Below are positions 25,788-34,444 of a DNA stretch of 64,000 nucleotides, one piece after another. Position 1 is the stretch's first letter, and each line of letters begins with the position of its first letter. This DNA comes from Pedobacter miscanthi. GTDB taxonomy: Bacteria > Bacteroidota > Bacteroidia > Sphingobacteriales > Sphingobacteriaceae. The notes beneath the pieces are model-generated. The model made no database searches and was not told the origin of the DNA. It was given only the letters and a program-made list of their open reading frames with translations. The stretch covers positions 248,001 through 312,000 of the forward strand of contig NZ_QNQU01000001.1 in NCBI RefSeq assembly GCF_003315595.1, in the 5' to 3' direction. The translations under genes and the position numbers were made by a program.

Positions 25788-26372
25788 ATGGCGAAGTTAG
25801 ATGAACTTAAGAAAAACCTGAAACGTGGCCATGTTTACCGCAGGGATGAACTTACGCAATGGTCTAACGCTATTGATCGCCATTTAAACACCCTTGTTAA
25901 TGATGGTACACTTCAAAAGCTTTCGCAAGGGGTATATTACTACCCGAAAGAAACTGTATTCGGCAATACTCCGCCCGAGGATGATACACTTGTTCGCAAG
26001 TTTTTAAAAGACGATCGTTTTTTATTAACCTCACCTAATTCGTATAATAGTTTAGGAGTGGGCACTACGCAACTATATAATAAACGCATTGTTTACAACC
26101 ATAAACGCCATGGTACATTTATGTTGGGCAACCGTAAATTTGATTTTCAAATGAAACCTCATTTTCCGGCTAAAGCTACACCAGAATTTTTATTAGTTGA
26201 TTTGGTAAACAATTTGGATAAATTAGCCGAAGATAAACAAGCTATTTTAAACAATGTACTGAACAAAGTACAACAAATGGATCAGGTAAAATTAAAGCGA
26301 TCTGTAAATTCATACGGAAATATTAAGGCGAAAAAATTTTTCAAACCTGCATTGCAACTTTCAGATAACTGA
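25788..26372 (+). CDS. AbiEi-like antitoxin (DUF6088-type winged helix)
   Basis: A 194-residue protein starting at the ATG at 25788 (a TTG-started extension of five residues is unlikely). The N-terminal winged-helix section KRGHVYRRDELTQWSNAIDR then LNTLVNDGTLQKLSQGVYYY is typical of AbiEi/DUF6088 antitoxins that repress their own operon. It is separated by one base from the AbiEii-type toxin. Type IV TA systems of this kind can abort phage infection (family knowledge). The AT-rich upstream region differs from its neighbours and suggests an acquired cassette. Confidence 0.82.
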   Translation: MAKLDELKKNLKRGHVYRRDELTQWSNAIDRHLNTLVNDGTLQKLSQGVYYYPKETVFGNTPPEDDTLVRKFLKDDRFLLTSPNSYNSLGVGTTQLYNKRIVYNHKRHGTFMLGNRKFDFQMKPHFPAKATPEFLLVDLVNNLDKLAEDKQAILNNVLNKVQQMDQVKLKRSVNSYGNIKAKKFFKPALQLSDN

Positions 26373-26373
26373 T

Positions 26374-27327
26374 ATGGCAGCCGACTTCCTGCACAATCAT
26401 AAAAACTTCCCTGATTTATTGCGAATTCTTGAAGATGAAATTGGTATTCAGGCCGGATTGATTGAGAAGGATTATTGGATTATGCATGTACTTTATGGTT
26501 TAAAAAAACAGGGTTTTGAATTTGAACTTAAAGGTGGTACATCTCTTTCAAAAGGTTTTAAAATCATTGAACGTTTTTCAGAAGACATCGATATACATAT
26601 AAAACCTCCTGCAGAATTTAACATCAACGAAAATCCAAAAAATACCAAACCGAAAAACACAGAGGCAAAAAAGATTTTTTATAACTGGTTAACTGAACAA
26701 ATTACTATAAACGGTATTGTTTCTGTTGAACGCGATATCCTTTTTGACAACACAAAAACCTATAACAGTGCAGGCATAAGGTTAAATTATAAAAGCTTTA
26801 ATACATTAATTGTTGGTATAAAAGAAGGTATATTGCTCGAAACAGGCTTCGATACTGTTACTCCCAATACCAATATCACCATTTCCTCATGGGCTTATGA
26901 CAAAGCCATAGAAAATAAAATTGAGATTGTAGATAACCGTGCGACCGATATTTCGTGCTACAATCCTGGTTATACTTTTGTGGAGAAATTACAAACTATT
27001 GCCACCAAATTCCGAAAAGAAAAGGAGACTGGTGATATAGGGGTAAACTTTATGCGACAATATTACGATGTATATTCACTCCTGGATAATGATAATGTGT
27101 TGGAGTTTATTGGTACTGATGAATATCATATTCATAAAAAGACCCGCTTCCCTCCTTTAGATTTTGACATCCCAATCAATGAAAATGAGGCATTTTTGCT
27201 TAAAAACGATAAAATTCGGAAAAGTTTTATCCAACGTTACAAAAGCACTGCATCATTATATTACAATCGCCAACCTGATTTCGAAGAACTGTTAGATCGG
27301 ATTAAACAATACATCGATCGATTATAG
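26374..27327 (+). CDS. AbiEii/AbiGii-type nucleotidyltransferase toxin
   Basis: A 317-residue member of the nucleotidyltransferase toxin family (AbiEii/JHP933-like). The catalytic motif ELKGGTSLSKG is followed by FSEDIDIHI, the paired Asp residues that bind metal. SCYNPGYTFVEKLQTIATK and FMRQYYDVYSLL are the conserved C-terminal blocks. In characterised relatives the enzyme modifies nucleotides or tRNA to stop growth. Cotranscribed with the antitoxin upstream. The pair interrupts what would otherwise be a continuous run from the molybdoenzyme to the Mo-cofactor genes. Confidence 0.87.
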   Translation: MAADFLHNHKNFPDLLRILEDEIGIQAGLIEKDYWIMHVLYGLKKQGFEFELKGGTSLSKGFKIIERFSEDIDIHIKPPAEFNINENPKNTKPKNTEAKKIFYNWLTEQITINGIVSVERDILFDNTKTYNSAGIRLNYKSFNTLIVGIKEGILLETGFDTVTPNTNITISSWAYDKAIENKIEIVDNRATDISCYNPGYTFVEKLQTIATKFRKEKETGDIGVNFMRQYYDVYSLLDNDNVLEFIGTDEYHIHKKTRFPPLDFDIPINENEAFLLKNDKIRKSFIQRYKSTASLYYNRQPDFEELLDRIKQYIDRL

Positions 27328-27400
27328 TTACCTTCCCCTCCTTGCTTTCCCTTTTGTAATAGATTATCATTAAATTGCCTTTCTATTGCACCAATCCCTG

Positions 27401-28516
27401 ATGAAAGAAATTACCGATATACTTAAAGCATACCAGAAAGCGACTAAGGATAAGAAAAAAACGGCTTTGGCTACGGTAGTTAAGGTAGAAGGTTCCTCCT
27501 ACCGCCGGCCCGGTGCCAGGATGCTCATTACCGAAGATGGCCAGCTTACCGGCGCCATAAGTGGCGGTTGTTTAGAGGGCGACGCACTACGAAAGGCCCT
27601 TTCGGCTATTGTACAGCAGGAGAACAAGCTCATTACCTACGATACCACCGACGAAGACGATGCTAAATTTGGTGTTCAGCTGGGCTGCAATGGCATTGTG
27701 CATATTCTATTCGAACCCATTTTGGAAGAAGAAACACTAAACCCCATTGTGATTTTATCAGCATTACAAGAGAAAAGAGAAGATGCCGTACTGGTAACAC
27801 TTTTTTCGTTAAACGGAAAGCAACAATTGGGCACCAGCATGTTGTTTAAAAAAGAGGCCATCTTATCTAAAATACCTGAGGAAATTGAAGCGGATATCCT
27901 ATTAAACGCTAAAGAGGTTTTCATCAGTAAAACAGCAGCATTTAAAGTATATCCTTATGGCGATCATCAGATTGAAGCTTTTCTGGAGTTAATCCACCCT
28001 CCCGTTTCATTAATCATTGCCGGTGCCGGAAATGACGCACAGCCCCTGGCCGAAATGGCTTACCTTTTGGGTTGGGAAATAAGCATTATCGATGGCCGCC
28101 CTACCCATGCCACAGTACAGCGCTTTGCAAATGCCACCAGAATCTTGGTAAGTAAACCAGATAAGGTATTGAATCAGATTGATATAGATGAGCAAACTGC
28201 TTTTGTATTGATGACGCACAATTACAATTACGACCTCGAACTGCTTAAATATTTATTGGATACCAATGCCCCGTATATTGGCACATTGGGACCAAAGAAA
28301 AAACTGATCAGGATGCTGGAAGAACTGAACCTGGCCACACCTGAAAATGAAAGCCGGGTACATGGGCCAATAGGTTTGGATATCGGAGCAGAAACAGCCG
28401 AAGAAATTGCCATTTCCATTCTGGCAGAGATTAAATCAGTGTTTACAGGGGCATCGGCAATTTTCTTAAAAGAGAAAAAAAACCCGATCCATGTTTATGG
28501 ATTAACCAATAGCTAA
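27401..28516 (+). CDS. XdhC/CoxI-family molybdoenzyme maturation protein
   Basis: XdhC/CoxI family, 371 residues from the ATG at 27401. The N-terminal domain reads VVKVEGSSYRRPGARMLITE, GAISGGCLEGDALRKAL and GCNGIVHILFEP; the C-terminal Rossmann domain begins LIIAGAGNDAQPLAEMAYLL and continues FVLMTHNYNYDLELLKYLL, YIGTLGPKKK and GLDIGAETAEEIAISILAEI. Known members bind Mo cofactor and insert it, after sulfuration, into xanthine-dehydrogenase-type enzymes. It is first in the Mo-cofactor operon and abuts the MocA-like gene. No xanthine dehydrogenase is in the window. Confidence 0.92.
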   Translation: MKEITDILKAYQKATKDKKKTALATVVKVEGSSYRRPGARMLITEDGQLTGAISGGCLEGDALRKALSAIVQQENKLITYDTTDEDDAKFGVQLGCNGIVHILFEPILEEETLNPIVILSALQEKREDAVLVTLFSLNGKQQLGTSMLFKKEAILSKIPEEIEADILLNAKEVFISKTAAFKVYPYGDHQIEAFLELIHPPVSLIIAGAGNDAQPLAEMAYLLGWEISIIDGRPTHATVQRFANATRILVSKPDKVLNQIDIDEQTAFVLMTHNYNYDLELLKYLLDTNAPYIGTLGPKKKLIRMLEELNLATPENESRVHGPIGLDIGAETAEEIAISILAEIKSVFTGASAIFLKEKKNPIHVYGLTNS

Positions 28517-29107
28517 ATGGATACATCGATTATCATTCTGGCAGCAGGTAATTCCTCCCGAATGGGAAAGCCAAAGCAGCTTTTGGATTATAAAGGCAAA
28601 ATGCTGCTTCAAACCGTGATTGATGAAGCTTTAAAAACAGGATGTTTTCCGGTTACCGTAGTTTTAGGTGCAAATGCAGAAGAAATATTAGCAAAACATC
28701 AAAATAATCAGGTCAACTTTGTAATCAATAAAGATTGGGAAAGCGGGATGGCATCGGGCATAGTCGCCGGACTTTCTGCTGCAATCGAAAAAAATGACAA
28801 AACACAAAGTATCATTATTGCTGTAGCCGATCAGGTTTTTATAAAAATGAGTACCTTTAATAACCTGATCGAAAAGCATCATAAAACTGGTAAAAACATC
28901 ATTGCCAGTAGTTATGCCGAAACGATTGGCACACCTGTTTTCTTCGGAAAAATTTATTTTGAGACTCTTTTATCACTCAAAGGAACTGAAGGGGCAAAAA
29001 AACTACTTAAACAATATCCGCAGGATGTAGAAACCGTAGTTTTTGAGGGTGGCGAGATTGACATTGATACAGAAACCGATTACAATAATTTAATCAGCCA
29101 GCAATGA
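28517..29107 (+). CDS. MocA/MobA-like molybdenum cofactor nucleotidyltransferase
   Basis: A 196-residue NTP-transferase. The nucleotide-binding motif IILAAGNSSRMGKPKQLLDY is complete; KDWESGMASGIVAGL and IIIAVADQVFI (metal-binding Asp) follow. By adjacency to XdhC it is more likely a CTP:molybdopterin cytidylyltransferase (MocA) than MobA. It begins directly after the XdhC stop and overlaps moaA by four bases, implying translational coupling. Confidence 0.88.
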   Translation: MDTSIIILAAGNSSRMGKPKQLLDYKGKMLLQTVIDEALKTGCFPVTVVLGANAEEILAKHQNNQVNFVINKDWESGMASGIVAGLSAAIEKNDKTQSIIIAVADQVFIKMSTFNNLIEKHHKTGKNIIASSYAETIGTPVFFGKIYFETLLSLKGTEGAKKLLKQYPQDVETVVFEGGEIDIDTETDYNNLISQQ

Positions 29108-30084
29108 TAGCAGATACTTTCGGAAGAGTACACGATTACCTGCGGATATCACTTACCGATAACTGCAATTTTCGCTGCTTTTATTGCATGCCGGAGGAAG
29201 AATACGATTTCACCCCTGTTTCGAGGCTGATGCAGACAGCCGAAATTATCAAACTGGCTGAGATTTTTGTAGCCAACGGCGTAAAAAAGATAAGGCTAAC
29301 GGGTGGCGAGCCATTGGTAAGAAAAGATGCAGCCCAGATCATCTCCGCATTGGGTAAACTTCCGGTCGAACTGGTGATGACTACCAATGGTACACGCATT
29401 GCAGAAATGCTGCCGGTGTTAAAAGAAGCAGGCATCAAGTCCATCAACATCAGTTTAGATACCTTACAACCCGAAAAGTTTTTCATGATTACCCGTAGGG
29501 ATGTATTTCACCAGGTACGAAGTAATATCGAATTGTTATTACAGCATAAAATCAAGGTAAAAATCAATATGGTGGTGATGAAAGGTCTAAACGACAATGA
29601 AATAAACGATTTTATTGCCTGGACCAAACATAACCCTATCCAGGTTCGATTTATCGAATTTATGCCTTTTAGCGGTAATAAGTGGACAAGTAATCAGATG
29701 TTTTCTTTAGAAGAAATCCTTGCACTTGTTGAAAAAGATTTTACGGTATTGCCTGTAAAAGGAGAACCGAACGATACTGCCAAACATTTTATGATCCCTG
29801 GCCACGAAGGTTCATTTGCCATCATTAGCACCATGACACATCCTTTTTGCAGCACCTGTAACAGAATGCGCTTAACCGCTGATGGGAAATTAAAAAACTG
29901 CCTTTTTTCGGATACTGAAACCGATCTGCTTACTGCACTGAGAAAGAATGAAGATGTACTTCCGCTGATTAAATCGGCAATTTGGAGCAAAAAAGAGGCT
30001 TTAGGTGGACAATTAGCCAGCGATTTCGAAAAAATTGATGCCACGACCATTCAAAACAGAAGTATGATTACCATTGGAGGATAA
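29104..30084 (+). CDS. moaA: GTP 3',8-cyclase MoaA
   Basis: Radical SAM enzyme for the first step of Mo-cofactor synthesis (GTP to 3',8-cyclo-GTP). The N-terminal cluster C21-x3-C25-x2-C28 (DNCNFRCFYC), KKIRLTGGEPLVRKD and NISLDTL are diagnostic; the C-terminal second 4Fe4S cluster is at FCSTCNRMRLTADGKLKNCL. It ends MITIGG, the conserved GG tail. At 326 residues it is normal length. Works with MoaC of the MoaCB fusion at the end of the operon. Confidence 0.97.
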   Translation: MIADTFGRVHDYLRISLTDNCNFRCFYCMPEEEYDFTPVSRLMQTAEIIKLAEIFVANGVKKIRLTGGEPLVRKDAAQIISALGKLPVELVMTTNGTRIAEMLPVLKEAGIKSINISLDTLQPEKFFMITRRDVFHQVRSNIELLLQHKIKVKINMVVMKGLNDNEINDFIAWTKHNPIQVRFIEFMPFSGNKWTSNQMFSLEEILALVEKDFTVLPVKGEPNDTAKHFMIPGHEGSFAIISTMTHPFCSTCNRMRLTADGKLKNCLFSDTETDLLTALRKNEDVLPLIKSAIWSKKEALGGQLASDFEKIDATTIQNRSMITIGG

Positions 30085-30091
30085 AATTTTC

Positions 30092-31270
30092 ATGATCAGC
30101 GTTAAAGAAGCAAAAAACCTCATTTCCCAACAAATTAATCCTTTAAGTCCAATTACAATTGGTTTGACAAAAGCAGCTGACCATATACTGGCGGCCGATG
30201 TTTACGCTAAATTTGATATTCCGGCATTCAGCCAATCTTCGATGGATGGTTATGCCCTAAAATTTGAAGATCACGAAAAAGCACTCACTTTAGTTGGCGA
30301 AATGGCCGCCGGAACGGCTAAAAACATTACCATCCAAAACGGCGAAACAAGCAGGATTTTTACCGGCGCACCATTACCCCAAGGTGCCGATACCGTGGTA
30401 ATGCAGGAAAAAGTAACACGTTTAGATAAAACAATTACTATACAAGACTCCAATCTAAAATTAGGTTTAAATACCCGGGATAAAGGTTCAGAGATTAAAG
30501 CCGGGGCATTAGCCATGGAAAAAGGCAGTTTGCTTAGTCCTGCTGCCATTGGTTTTCTTGCCGGAATTGGCGTAAACGAAGTAACCGTTTACCCCATGCC
30601 TAAAATATCAATCATTGTAACCGGAAAAGAACTACAGGAACCGGGTAAGCCCTTATCATTTGGACAGGTTTACGAATCAAATTCTTATTCACTTTCTGCC
30701 GCATTAAAACACGAAGGCATTGATCAGATCAGCATTTACGAAGCGGACGACGACCTCGAAATCCTTAAAAAAGTATTGCAAAAAGCAATAACAAACAGCG
30801 ATGTAGTTTTACTTACCGGTGGCGTTAGCGTGGGCGAATACGATTTCGTGATCGAAGCCGCAGCCCATTGCGGTATTAAACAGATTTTCCACAAGGTGAA
30901 ACAGAAACCCGGCAAACCACTGTTTTTTGGAACTCTCGATCAAAAATTAATTTTCGGACTTCCGGGAAACCCATCGTCGGTATTAAGCTGTTATTATAAT
31001 TATGTATTGCCAGCTGTTAAAACATTATCTCAAAAAGCAAACAGCGTAATCGAAATTGAGGCAGAACTAACACACCCCTATTCAAAGCCTGCAGGTTTAG
31101 CGCATTTCCTAAAAGGGAAGTACGAAAACGGAAAGGTTACACCCCTCGGTGCGCAGGAATCGTACCGTTTAAGTTCATTTGCACAGTCTAATTGCCTCAT
31201 CTGCCTTAACGAAACACAGGAACATTTCGAAAAAGGCGACACCTTAACTGTAATGATTTTACCAAACTAA
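30092..31270 (+). CDS. moeA: Molybdopterin molybdotransferase MoeA
   Basis: Inserts molybdate into adenylylated molybdopterin. Start at the ATG 30092 (an upstream TTG overlapping moaA is less likely; GGAGG lies 13 bases before). Key blocks: DIPAFSQSSMDGYAL, IFTGAPLPQGADTVVMQE, IIVTGKEL, VLLTGGVSVGEYD and KQKPGKPLFFGTLDQKLIFG with GLPGNPSS. 392 residues, full length. Confidence 0.96.
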   Translation: MISVKEAKNLISQQINPLSPITIGLTKAADHILAADVYAKFDIPAFSQSSMDGYALKFEDHEKALTLVGEMAAGTAKNITIQNGETSRIFTGAPLPQGADTVVMQEKVTRLDKTITIQDSNLKLGLNTRDKGSEIKAGALAMEKGSLLSPAAIGFLAGIGVNEVTVYPMPKISIIVTGKELQEPGKPLSFGQVYESNSYSLSAALKHEGIDQISIYEADDDLEILKKVLQKAITNSDVVLLTGGVSVGEYDFVIEAAAHCGIKQIFHKVKQKPGKPLFFGTLDQKLIFGLPGNPSSVLSCYYNYVLPAVKTLSQKANSVIEIEAELTHPYSKPAGLAHFLKGKYENGKVTPLGAQESYRLSSFAQSNCLICLNETQEHFEKGDTLTVMILPN

Positions 31271-31273
31271 ACC

Positions 31274-32014
31274 ATGCAAGAAAGTTTTATCCTATTTTAC
31301 TGTTTACTCTTTATCGTTGCCTTTTTATATGCCTCTGTGGGGCACGGCGGTGCAAGCGGTTATCTGGCTTTAATGGCCATTTTCGCCATTTCGCCGGCCA
31401 TTATGAAACCAACGGCACTATTACTTAATCTCTTTGTTTCCTCCACTTCTTTTATCCAGTTTTACCGTGGTGGGCATTTTAAGTGGAAAACCTTTTGGCC
31501 TTTTGCACTTGCCTCTATCCCACTCTCCTTTATTGGCGGAATGATGGCCATCGAAAGTTCGATCTATAAAAGGATTTTGGGGGTACTTTTACTCATCCCG
31601 GTAATCCGTTTTTTCTTTTTCAAAAACACCGATCCTAAGGATTTTAAACCTTCAAATATTCCTTTATCCTTAGCCATTGGTGGCGTTATTGGTCTGCTTT
31701 CGGGTATGATTGGTATTGGTGGCGGGATCATCCTTTCACCGGTTCTCCTGCTTTTAAAATGGACCGATCAGAAACAGACTGCAGCCATCAGTGCCGCTTT
31801 TATTTTTGTAAATTCGGTGGCAGGTTTGGGCGGACAGCTGATTAAAGGCTTTGATTTTAACAGCCACATGCTTGCTTATGTTGGTGTTGCCTTTATTGGC
31901 GGCATTTGTGGGGCTTATTTTGGTGCCCTAAAATTCCCGCAAACCGTTTTAAAAAATGTACTGGCCTGCGTACTGGCGCTGGCAGCTTATAAACTATTAT
32001 TTACACATGCATAA
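31274..32014 (+). CDS. TSUP (TauE/SafE) family transporter
   Basis: Integral-membrane anion permease, 246 residues with seven or eight hydrophobic helices. Typical TauE/SafE repeats are VAFLYASVGHGGASGYLALM and IGLLSGMIGIGGGIILSPVL. Known family members export sulfite, sulfoacetate or related sulfur anions. Its place inside the Mo-cofactor operon suggests sulfite export linked to the molybdoenzyme, or possibly molybdate/sulfate movement; neither is shown by the sequence. Confidence 0.9.
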   Translation: MQESFILFYCLLFIVAFLYASVGHGGASGYLALMAIFAISPAIMKPTALLLNLFVSSTSFIQFYRGGHFKWKTFWPFALASIPLSFIGGMMAIESSIYKRILGVLLLIPVIRFFFFKNTDPKDFKPSNIPLSLAIGGVIGLLSGMIGIGGGIILSPVLLLLKWTDQKQTAAISAAFIFVNSVAGLGGQLIKGFDFNSHMLAYVGVAFIGGICGAYFGALKFPQTVLKNVLACVLALAAYKLLFTHA

Positions 32015-32015
32015 T

Positions 32016-32513
32016 ATGAAATATACCATCATTGCCCTCTTATTTTTAGCTTTTAGCGCAAAAGCCCAGGAAAGTAAGCAGTTTACTATCGAAGGAAAGG
32101 TTAAAACGCCTTTAACGGTTACTTTAGACAATTTAAGTGCCTACAAATCCGTTAATTTGGATAGTATGACAATTTTCAACCACCTGATGCAGCGTAAGAG
32201 CAGCATTAAAAACATTAAAGGCGTGCTTTTAAAAGATATTTTGGCCAAAGTAGAAATTGACGCCGCGTCGCCTAAAACATTGAGCGAGTATTACCTCGTT
32301 TTTACCGCAACCGATAATTATAAAGTGGTGTATTCGTGGAACGAAATTTTTAATTCTTCAACCGGCGACCAGATATTGGTTTTAAAAAGTTACGATACCG
32401 ACCCTTCAAAGGCCGAAAAGGGAAATATAGCCATTATTACGCCTACGGATTTTGCTACGGGAAGAAGATTTGTAAAAGGATTGAGCAAAATCAGCATCTT
32501 ACAGGTAAATTAG
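32016..32513 (+). CDS. Exported molybdopterin-oxidoreductase-like protein lacking the Mo-ligand Cys
   Basis: A 165-residue protein with a signal peptide (MKYTIIALLFLAFSAKAQ), start at 32016, one base after the transporter stop. Blocks such as IKGVLLKDILAKVEIDA, YYLVFTATDNYKVVYSWNEI and IAIITPTDFATGRRFVKGLS resemble the sulfite-oxidase/Oxidored_molyb fold. The mature protein has no Cys at all, so it cannot bind Mo through the normal ligand. It may be a cofactor carrier, a substrate-binding relic or a structural partner. Fold assignment is by similarity of pattern and is moderately sure. Confidence 0.7.
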   Translation: MKYTIIALLFLAFSAKAQESKQFTIEGKVKTPLTVTLDNLSAYKSVNLDSMTIFNHLMQRKSSIKNIKGVLLKDILAKVEIDAASPKTLSEYYLVFTATDNYKVVYSWNEIFNSSTGDQILVLKSYDTDPSKAEKGNIAIITPTDFATGRRFVKGLSKISILQVN

Positions 32514-32654
32514 CAGCATGGAACCATCATGAGCAAACACTCACAAACGGTACTAAACCGAGCCTGCGAGCGCTTGAACACAAAAATCAAATAGAAACTT
32601 GTGAAAAATATGCTCATGATAGCTTCATCACAGATAAAAAACAAAAATATACAG

Positions 32655-32888
32655 ATGGAAATCGAAATCATCAGTTTTGGCCAGATTGCCGAATTTATCG
32701 AACATCAAAAAATTGATATCTCAGGCATTACCGATACTGAAACCTTTAAACAATATATCGAAAATCAATTTCCTGCATTAAAAGGCATGAAATATAAACT
32801 TGCCCTAAACAAAAATATTGTTCAGGAGAATACAGCAATTAAAAATCCGGCTACTATAGCCATTATGCCCCCTTTTTCTGGCGGTTAA
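32655..32888 (+). CDS. moaD: Molybdopterin synthase small subunit MoaD
   Basis: Ubiquitin-like sulfur carrier, 77 residues from the ATG at 32655. Ends IAIMPPFSGG with the obligatory Gly-Gly that is adenylated by MoeB and thiocarboxylated. MEIEIISFGQIAEF is the first beta strand. Frames reaching back to 32601 add residues absent from the family. It follows a 141-base gap and starts a tight block moaD-moeB-moaE-moaCB, which may have its own promoter. Confidence 0.93.
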   Translation: MEIEIISFGQIAEFIEHQKIDISGITDTETFKQYIENQFPALKGMKYKLALNKNIVQENTAIKNPATIAIMPPFSGG

Positions 32889-32891
32889 GAT

Positions 32892-33998
32892 ATGAGTGCA
32901 GAGCGATATAACAGACAGCTGATTCTAAAAGGATTTGGTGAGGAAGCACAACAGCAGCTTTTAAAGGCAAAAGTATTGGTAATCGGTGCCGGTGGCTTGG
33001 GCTGTCCCGCCCTGCAATACCTCGCAGCTGCCGGAATTGGCCATATCGGTATTGTGGATGATGATACCATTTCGCTATCCAACCTCCACAGGCAGATATT
33101 ATTTACCACGGCCGATATCGGAAAACTGAAAGTAGAGGTTGCAGCTAAACGTTTGCAGGAAATGAACACCCAGATAGGGATTATCCGCCACCCTATCCGT
33201 TTACAGCAGAACAACATCCTCGATATCATTTCAAGATATGACTATATACTGGATGGCACCGATAATTTCGAATCGAGGTATCTGATTAACGATGCCTGTG
33301 CCCTACTCAACAAACCGCTTATTTTTGCCGCAGTTGCCGGTTTTGAAGGTCAGCTGGCCATATTTAATGTGCCCGATCACCTTACACCCAGCACCAATTA
33401 CCGCGATCTTTTCCCAATTCCCCCCGATAAAGGAGAAATACCGAACTGTGCCGAAAATGGTGTTATCGGTGTATTACCCGGGATAATAGGAAGCATGGCG
33501 GCGGCAGAAATTATTAAACTTGTGGCCAAAATCGGACAGCCGCTCACCAATAAAATATTAAATTACAACTTACTTACACAAGAACAATATACCATCAACA
33601 TCAGTAACGGAAGCGATTATACCTTACCCAGAACGGTTGATGAATTTTTAAATATGGAATATCAGGATACCAGCGAAGGACCACAGGGATATGTAGAAAT
33701 TGATGCCAGCGAACTGGTTAAACTGCAACAGACCGAATCGACCATTTTAATCGATGTGCGCGAAAGACACGAAGTACCCCTATTAGACAAGCAGATTTAC
33801 ACACAGGTACCTATGTCGGAGTTTAGCGCATTTTTAAGCAAGGAGTTTTACCAGAAACACGTGGTTTTAATCTGCCAGCATGGGATTAGAAGTGTTGCCG
33901 CTGCCGAAGCCCTGCAGGAAAAATACGGTGCTGCCAAAAAGATTTACAGCTTAAAAGGTGGCATTGTAAAATGGAGAGATCACTTTTTAAGATCATAA
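32892..33998 (+). CDS. moeB: MoeB/ThiF-type adenylyltransferase with C-terminal rhodanese domain
   Basis: A 368-residue two-domain protein. Residues 1-240 are the E1-like domain: YNRQLILKGFGEEAQQQLLK, VIGAGGLGCPALQYLAAAGI, DNLHRQ-like SLSNLHRQILF and ILDGTDNFESRYLINDAC, then PNCAENGVIGVLPGIIGSMA. Residues about 265-368 are rhodanese-like with the active-loop Cys in LICQHGIRS. It activates MoaD and probably ThiS-type carriers, the rhodanese delivering sulfur. The first zinc CxxC of E. coli MoeB appears missing (STNYRDLFP in its place). Confidence 0.93.
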   Translation: MSAERYNRQLILKGFGEEAQQQLLKAKVLVIGAGGLGCPALQYLAAAGIGHIGIVDDDTISLSNLHRQILFTTADIGKLKVEVAAKRLQEMNTQIGIIRHPIRLQQNNILDIISRYDYILDGTDNFESRYLINDACALLNKPLIFAAVAGFEGQLAIFNVPDHLTPSTNYRDLFPIPPDKGEIPNCAENGVIGVLPGIIGSMAAAEIIKLVAKIGQPLTNKILNYNLLTQEQYTINISNGSDYTLPRTVDEFLNMEYQDTSEGPQGYVEIDASELVKLQQTESTILIDVRERHEVPLLDKQIYTQVPMSEFSAFLSKEFYQKHVVLICQHGIRSVAAAEALQEKYGAAKKIYSLKGGIVKWRDHFLRS

Positions 33999-33999
33999 C

Positions 34000-34443
34000 A
34001 TGGGCGAAAAAAAAGTTAAAAATATATTTGTTAACGGAGCAATTACACCTGCTTTTATAGCCGATAGCATTGCAAAGCACAGCAGTAAAACAGCCATCGG
34101 CGGACACAGTATTTTTATGGGTCAGGTGCGCAAAGATGAAATTGCGGGTAAATTTGTTGCCGCAATAGAATACACGGCTTATGAAGAACTTGCACTCGAA
34201 AAAATGCACCAGATCAGGGAAGCTATTTTCGAAAAATATCCGCTTAACTGCATGCACATTTACCACAGTTTGGGCACGGTGAAAACAGGCGAAATCTGCC
34301 TTTTTGTTTTCACTTCGTCTGCACACCGTAAACCTGCAATAGAAGCCTGTAGCGAAGTGGTAGACCGTTTAAAAGCCGAATTACCAATCTGGGGTAAAGA
34401 AATATTCGAAGACGAAACACATCAGTGGAAAGAAAACACATAA
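34000..34443 (+). CDS. moaE: Molybdopterin synthase large subunit MoaE
   Basis: Catalytic subunit that inserts two sulfurs from MoaD into cyclic pyranopterin phosphate. Diagnostic: GGHSIFMGQVRKDEIAGKFV, IEYTAYEELALEKMHQI, YHSLGTVKTGEICLFVFTSS and LPIWGKEIFEDETHQWKEN with the active-site Lys. 147 residues. One base after moeB and one base before the moaCB fusion gene. Confidence 0.96.
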   Translation: MGEKKVKNIFVNGAITPAFIADSIAKHSSKTAIGGHSIFMGQVRKDEIAGKFVAAIEYTAYEELALEKMHQIREAIFEKYPLNCMHIYHSLGTVKTGEICLFVFTSSAHRKPAIEACSEVVDRLKAELPIWGKEIFEDETHQWKENT

Positions 34444-34444
34444 C

